Source: JBAZGG01 sp041653015 (GTDB taxonomy: Bacteria > Bacillota_I > Bacilli_A > RFN20 > CAG-826). From it: a DNA stretch of 8,516 nt. The stretch is from assembly GCA_041653015.1 (NCBI GenBank), contig JBAZGG010000022.1:1-8516 (forward strand), given 5' to 3'. Position 1 is the first letter of the stretch. Each line of letters opens with the position of its first letter. The position numbers and the translations under genes were made by a program. The notes beneath the pieces were generated by a model. The model saw only the letters and a list, made by a program, of their open reading frames with translations. It was not told the DNA's origin and did not search any database. Below, piece after piece: positions 5,733 through 8,516 of this stretch.

Positions 5733-6983
5733 ATGATCAACAAAGATTTGTCGGTTGAGTTTCTCGGAGTTCATTTCGAAAATCCATTCTGTTTATCTTC
5801 ATCGCCAGTAGGCAATTGCTATGATATGTGCAAAAAAGCATATGAAACGGGTTGGGGCGGCGTTGTTTTCAAAACGATAGGACCAAAACATTATTTCATC
5901 GATGAGGTATCTCCTCGCTTTGATAAGCTCGATAAAGAAAATACTCCGTTTGTCGGTTTCAAAAATATGGAGCAAATCGCTGAGCACACTCTAGAAGAAA
6001 ATTTAGCGGATATTAAAAAACTGAAAAAAGAATTTCCTCACAAAGTGCTCATCGCTTCGATTATGGGTTCAAATGAAGAGGATTGGGTTGAACTTGCACG
6101 GCTTGTTGAAAAAGCTGGAGCGGACATGATTGAAATGAATCTTTCCTGCCCTCAGATGACTTCTCATGCTATGGGGAGCGATGTCGGTTCAAATCCGGAA
6201 CTTTGTCGTGTGTACTGCAAAGCAGTAAAAAGAGGTTCAAAACTTCCGATGATCGCTAAAATGACGCCAAATATTGGAGACATGGTTCCTGTCGCTCTCG
6301 CCTGTTTAGAAGGCGGAGCTGATGGCATAGCCGCGATCAATACTGTAAAATCGATCTGCAATGTCGATCTCGATAAAAAGATTGGCATGCCGATCATCAA
6401 TGGTAAGTCATCTATTTCTGGCTATTCAGGAAAAGCAGTTAAACCGATCGCTCTTCGGTTCATTCAACAGATGAGACAAGACCCAAGGCTTAAAGATTTA
6501 GCAATTTCAGGCATTGGCGGAATTGAGACGTGGGAAGATGCTGCTGAGTTCATTCTCGTCGGAGCAACAACACTTCAAGTCACCACCGCTATCATGCAGT
6601 ATGGTTACAGAATTGTTGAAGATATGAAAAATGGTTTGATGCATTATATGGAAGAGCAGCATGTCGATCATTTAAAAGATCTCATTGGACTAGCAAACAA
6701 AAATATCGTTCCAGCCGAAAGTTTGGATAGAGATTATAAGGTCTATCCCGAAATCGATTTAGAGAAATGCATAGGTTGTGGCCGGTGCTATATATCGTGC
6801 TATGATGGTGCGCATCAGGCGATGGAATGGGACGAAGAAAAGCGACGTCCACATTGCAACAAAGAAAAATGTGTCGGTTGTTTGCTGTGCGGATTAGTTT
6901 GTCCTGTCGGCGCTATTTCTCTTGGCGAAGTCGTGATGAAGCCAGGTCGAAAAGGCAATCCTAAAGATAAAATCATTAAATAA
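5733..6983 (+). CDS. preA: NAD-dependent dihydropyrimidine dehydrogenase subunit PreA
   Basis: PreA is the FMN- and 4Fe-4S-containing catalytic subunit that, with PreT, reduces uracil and thymine to dihydropyrimidines. The 416-residue product matches E. coli PreA (about 411) nearly end to end. Signatures are NPFCLSSSPVGNCYDMC near the N-terminus, SCPQMTSHAMGSDVG (138-152), NTVKSI, GKSSISGYSGKAVKPIALRF, and SGIGGIETWEDAAEF in the TIM-barrel domain. Two 4Fe-4S motifs follow: CIGCGRCYISC (346-356) and CVGCLLCGLVCPVG (380-393). From memory, the place of the mammalian active-site Cys in this loop is a Val both here (SDVGS) and in E. coli PreA, so the acid-base residue should not be assumed. The ATG at 5733 is 1 bp after the preT stop, with GGAGG (5717-5721) 11 bp upstream inside preT; an upstream TTG at 5700 is rejected. 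No hydantoinase or other pyrimidine-catabolic gene is visible nearby. Confidence 0.95.
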   Translation: MINKDLSVEFLGVHFENPFCLSSSPVGNCYDMCKKAYETGWGGVVFKTIGPKHYFIDEVSPRFDKLDKENTPFVGFKNMEQIAEHTLEENLADIKKLKKEFPHKVLIASIMGSNEEDWVELARLVEKAGADMIEMNLSCPQMTSHAMGSDVGSNPELCRVYCKAVKRGSKLPMIAKMTPNIGDMVPVALACLEGGADGIAAINTVKSICNVDLDKKIGMPIINGKSSISGYSGKAVKPIALRFIQQMRQDPRLKDLAISGIGGIETWEDAAEFILVGATTLQVTTAIMQYGYRIVEDMKNGLMHYMEEQHVDHLKDLIGLANKNIVPAESLDRDYKVYPEIDLEKCIGCGRCYISCYDGAHQAMEWDEEKRRPHCNKEKCVGCLLCGLVCPVGAISLGEVVMKPGRKGNPKDKIIK

Positions 6984-7005
6984 ATATCTGCTATAGCTTT
7001 CGTAG

Positions 7006-7036
7006 AAAGTGCTTGAAGATTCAGGCACTTTTTATG
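7006..7036 (+). terminator. Intrinsic terminator of preT-preA
   Basis: An 11-bp stem with one G-T wobble (aaagtgcttga at 7006-7016, tcaggcacttt at 7021-7031) closes the loop agat. Further T residues follow. It starts 22 bp after the preA stop. Confidence 0.88.
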
Positions 7037-7080
7037 TTTTGTATAGAAAGGATGAAATTCTAAGCGTTATTATTAATGAT

Positions 7081-7108
7081 AACCTAACAATCTGTTAGGT
7101 TTTTTATT
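7081..7108 (+). terminator. Second intrinsic terminator downstream of preT-preA
   Basis: A perfect 9-bp stem (aacctaaca at 7081-7089, tgttaggtt at 7093-7101) with the loop atc is followed by TTTTTAT. It is about 50 bp after the first terminator and just upstream of the next promoter, so it insulates the nuoE-like unit. No gene is visible between the two terminators. Confidence 0.82.
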
Positions 7109-7129
7109 TCGATGATTATTATCTTTATA

Positions 7130-7158
7130 TTGAAAAATATAAATTGATTATTTAGAAT
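7130..7158 (+). promoter_or_regulatory. Promoter of the nuoE/nuoF-like unit
   Basis: TTGAAA (7130-7135) and TAGAAT (7153-7158) have the ideal 17-bp spacer. Transcription would begin near 7165, giving a leader of about 35 bases before the ATG. No clear operator is visible. Confidence 0.75.
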
Positions 7159-7185
7159 ATTATGCGTACGTAAATATTTATTTAT

Positions 7186-7190
7186 GGAGG
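7186..7190 (+). promoter_or_regulatory. Ribosome binding site selecting the nuoE-like start
   Basis: GGAGG ends 8 bp before the ATG at 7199. An earlier in-frame ATG at 7184 overlaps the site itself and is therefore not the start. Confidence 0.85.
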
Positions 7191-7198
7191 TAATCACC

Positions 7199-7681
7199 AT
7201 GCTTCAAGAAAAAGCAAAAGCAAAAATTTTAGAGATTTGTTCTCGTTATAAACACGAGCCGACACCACTTATTATGGTGTTGAGCGATATTCAAAAAGAA
7301 TATGGCTATATTCCTTTAGAAGTTCAAGAAATCGTTTCACAAGAATTAGAAATTCCTGTGAGTGAGATTTATGGCGTCGTAACATTTTATTCATTTTTTT
7401 CTCTCACACCAAAAGGCAAGTATGTCATCGGCGTCTGTTTAGGAACCGCTTGCTATGTGAAAGGATCTCAGCTGATCATCGATGAGTTTGAAGAGCTGTT
7501 AAGCATCAAGCCAGGTCAGACGACTCCAGATGGTTTATTTACATTGGATGCTTTGCGTTGCATCGGCGCGTGCGGGCTTGCTCCAGCGTGTTCAATCAAT
7601 GGGAAAGTTTATCCTAAAATGACTAAGGAAAAAGTTGCTGAGATTATTAAGGAATACCATGAACTTGGAGGAGCGCAATAA
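7199..7681 (+). CDS. nuoE: NuoE-like [2Fe-2S] subunit (HydC/HndA type) of an NADH-linked oxidoreductase or hydrogenase
   Basis: The 160-residue protein is the thioredoxin-like [2Fe-2S] subunit shared by complex I (NuoE) and multimeric [FeFe]-hydrogenases (HydC, HndA). A helical N-terminus with PLIMVLSDIQKEYGYIP precedes IYGVVTFYSFFSLTPKG. The four cluster ligands are in GVCLGTACYVKG (Cys 80, 85) and LRCIGACGLAPACS (Cys 121, 125). The length fits the family. The next gene starts on the A of its stop (TAATG), so the two are coupled. The partner has an extra N-terminal [2Fe-2S] domain that E. coli NuoF lacks, so this pair is more like HydC/HydB than respiratory complex I. It is soluble and cytoplasmic by sequence. 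The physiological complex depends on genes beyond the window. Confidence 0.93.
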   Translation: MLQEKAKAKILEICSRYKHEPTPLIMVLSDIQKEYGYIPLEVQEIVSQELEIPVSEIYGVVTFYSFFSLTPKGKYVIGVCLGTACYVKGSQLIIDEFEELLSIKPGQTTPDGLFTLDALRCIGACGLAPACSINGKVYPKMTKEKVAEIIKEYHELGGAQ

Positions 7682-8516
7682 TGGAAAAGATTAAAAATGA
7701 AGCAGAATTTTCGAAGCGCATTGAGAAGTGCTCCGCTTGTTTAGACAAAAAATATCATAGTAAGGATGGAAAGAAAGCTATCATTGTGTGCGGCGATACC
7801 GGTTGTCTTTCCAGCCATTCAGATGAGATACTTGCTGAATTGCAAAAACAGATTCAAGAAAAAGGATTATCTGATCGCGTTAGCGCCAATCACGTCGGCT
7901 GTTTTGGTTTTTGTTCGCAGGGACCATTTGTGAAAATATTCCCAGAGAACACTTTATACCACGATGTAAAAGTGAGCGATGTTTCAAAGATTATCGATCA
8001 AGATATAATCGGTGGTGAGACAGTTGAAGAACTATTGTTCGTCGATCCAATTTCTAAAGAAAAAGTTAGAAAACAAGAAGATATTAACTTTTATAAAAAA
8101 CAGCTTCGCATCGCTTTAAAGGGATGTGGCGTAATCAATCCAGATAGCGTTGATGAAGCCTTAGGATATGGTGCGTTTCAAGGACTTTTAAAATCTCTTC
8201 ATATGACACAGCAACAAGTCATTGATGAAATACTCGCCAGCGGACTTCGCGGTCGTGGAGGCGGTGGCTTCCCTACTGGCAAAAAATGGCAATTTGCTCT
8301 CAACCAAATCAGCGATGAAAAGTATGTCGTCTGCAACGGCGATGAAGGCGATCCAGGCGCGTTTATGGATCGTTCAATTCTCGAAGGCAATCCGTTTGCT
8401 GTTATCGAAGGTATGATGATAGCTGGTTATGCCATCGGAGCGAAAGAAGGGTATTTTTACGTTCGCGCAGAATATCCAAACGCTGTAAAAAGAATTAAAA
8501 TTGCGATCAAGTACTT
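7681..8516 (+). CDS. nuoF: NuoF-like NADH-binding FMN subunit (HydB/HndC type), 3'-truncated
   Basis: This is the subunit that oxidises NADH (or reduces NAD+) through FMN and Fe-S clusters. It starts at ATG 7681, overlapping the previous stop by one base, with TTGGAGGAG upstream. The frame is open to the window end, giving 278 codons, about half the expected 550-620. An N-terminal thioredoxin-like [2Fe-2S] domain has CGDTGCLSS (Cys 37, 42) and HVGCFGFCSQGP (Cys 74, 78). The NADH/FMN domain begins with GLRGRGGGGFPTGKKWQF (188-205), then VVCNGDEGDPGAFMDR (216-231) and EGYFYVRAEYP. The N-terminal domain order is that of HydB/HndC of NAD(P)-linked [FeFe]-hydrogenases; some NADH-linked formate dehydrogenases use similar subunits. 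An extra Cys pair, KCSACL (17 and 20), sits before the first domain; its role is unknown. The C-terminal Fe-S part is outside the window. Confidence 0.93.
   Translation, partial: MEKIKNEAEFSKRIEKCSACLDKKYHSKDGKKAIIVCGDTGCLSSHSDEILAELQKQIQEKGLSDRVSANHVGCFGFCSQGPFVKIFPENTLYHDVKVSDVSKIIDQDIIGGETVEELLFVDPISKEKVRKQEDINFYKKQLRIALKGCGVINPDSVDEALGYGAFQGLLKSLHMTQQQVIDEILASGLRGRGGGGFPTGKKWQFALNQISDEKYVVCNGDEGDPGAFMDRSILEGNPFAVIEGMMIAGYAIGAKEGYFYVRAEYPNAVKRIKIAIKY

Noticed and set aside
7161..7175. cgtacg palindrome in the nuoE leader as a Rex-type redox operator
   Set aside because: Only six symmetric bases, with mismatched flanks. It does not resemble the TTGTGAA/TTCACAA Rex pattern.
1..8516. CRISPR array, insertion sequence, tRNA or rRNA gene, riboswitch
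   Set aside because: I saw no regularly spaced repeats, no transposase-like frame or inverted ends, no tRNA/rRNA signatures and no long structured leader on either strand.

Overview
The window looks like chromosomal DNA of an AT-rich, low-GC Gram-positive (Bacillota-type) fermentative anaerobe. The evidence is the Firmicutes-style rpoA-rplQ end of a ribosomal-protein cluster, strong GGAGG-type ribosome binding sites, TTGAAA/TAGAAT-like promoters, simple stem-loop/T-tract terminators, and Fe-S flavoenzymes plus hydrogenase-type NADH-oxidising subunits. Trp is encoded by TGG and TGA is used as a stop, so this is not a TGA=Trp mollicute. A lineage near Erysipelotrichia or non-Mycoplasma Tenericutes-like Bacilli is possible, but it is an impression and not proven here.

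Layout. (1) 1-1460, plus strand: the 3' part of rpoA, with an unusual C-terminal extension that looks like a second, degenerate alpha-CTD, then rplQ. This unit ends in a hairpin at 1493-1521. (2) 1534-4245, minus strand: three genes transcribed in the order polysaccharide pyruvyl transferase, DUF1919 protein, nitroreductase-family protein with an N-terminal extension. They converge on the rplQ terminator, which can work in both directions. (3) 4246-4501: a divergent AT-rich intergenic region with a good promoter for the rightward genes. (4) 4502-6983, plus strand: preT-preA, the two subunits of an NAD(P)H-dependent dihydropyrimidine dehydrogenase, followed by a terminator. A second terminator lies about 50 bp further on. 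(5) 7199 to the window end, plus strand: a NuoE/HydC-like [2Fe-2S] subunit and a truncated NuoF/HydB-like FMN/NADH subunit, with their own promoter.

How they fit. Units 1 and 2 are housekeeping transcription/translation next to a small cassette of cell-surface-polysaccharide type. Units 4 and 5 are both redox modules: PreTA couples NAD(P)H to pyrimidine reduction, and the NuoE/F-like pair is the NADH-handling half of a multimeric hydrogenase or related oxidoreductase whose catalytic subunit would lie to the right. Nothing here is a clear new defence or mobile system. The most unusual items are the extended RpoA, the isolated surface-polysaccharide cassette, and the near-repeat of the rplQ terminator core on the far side of that cassette.
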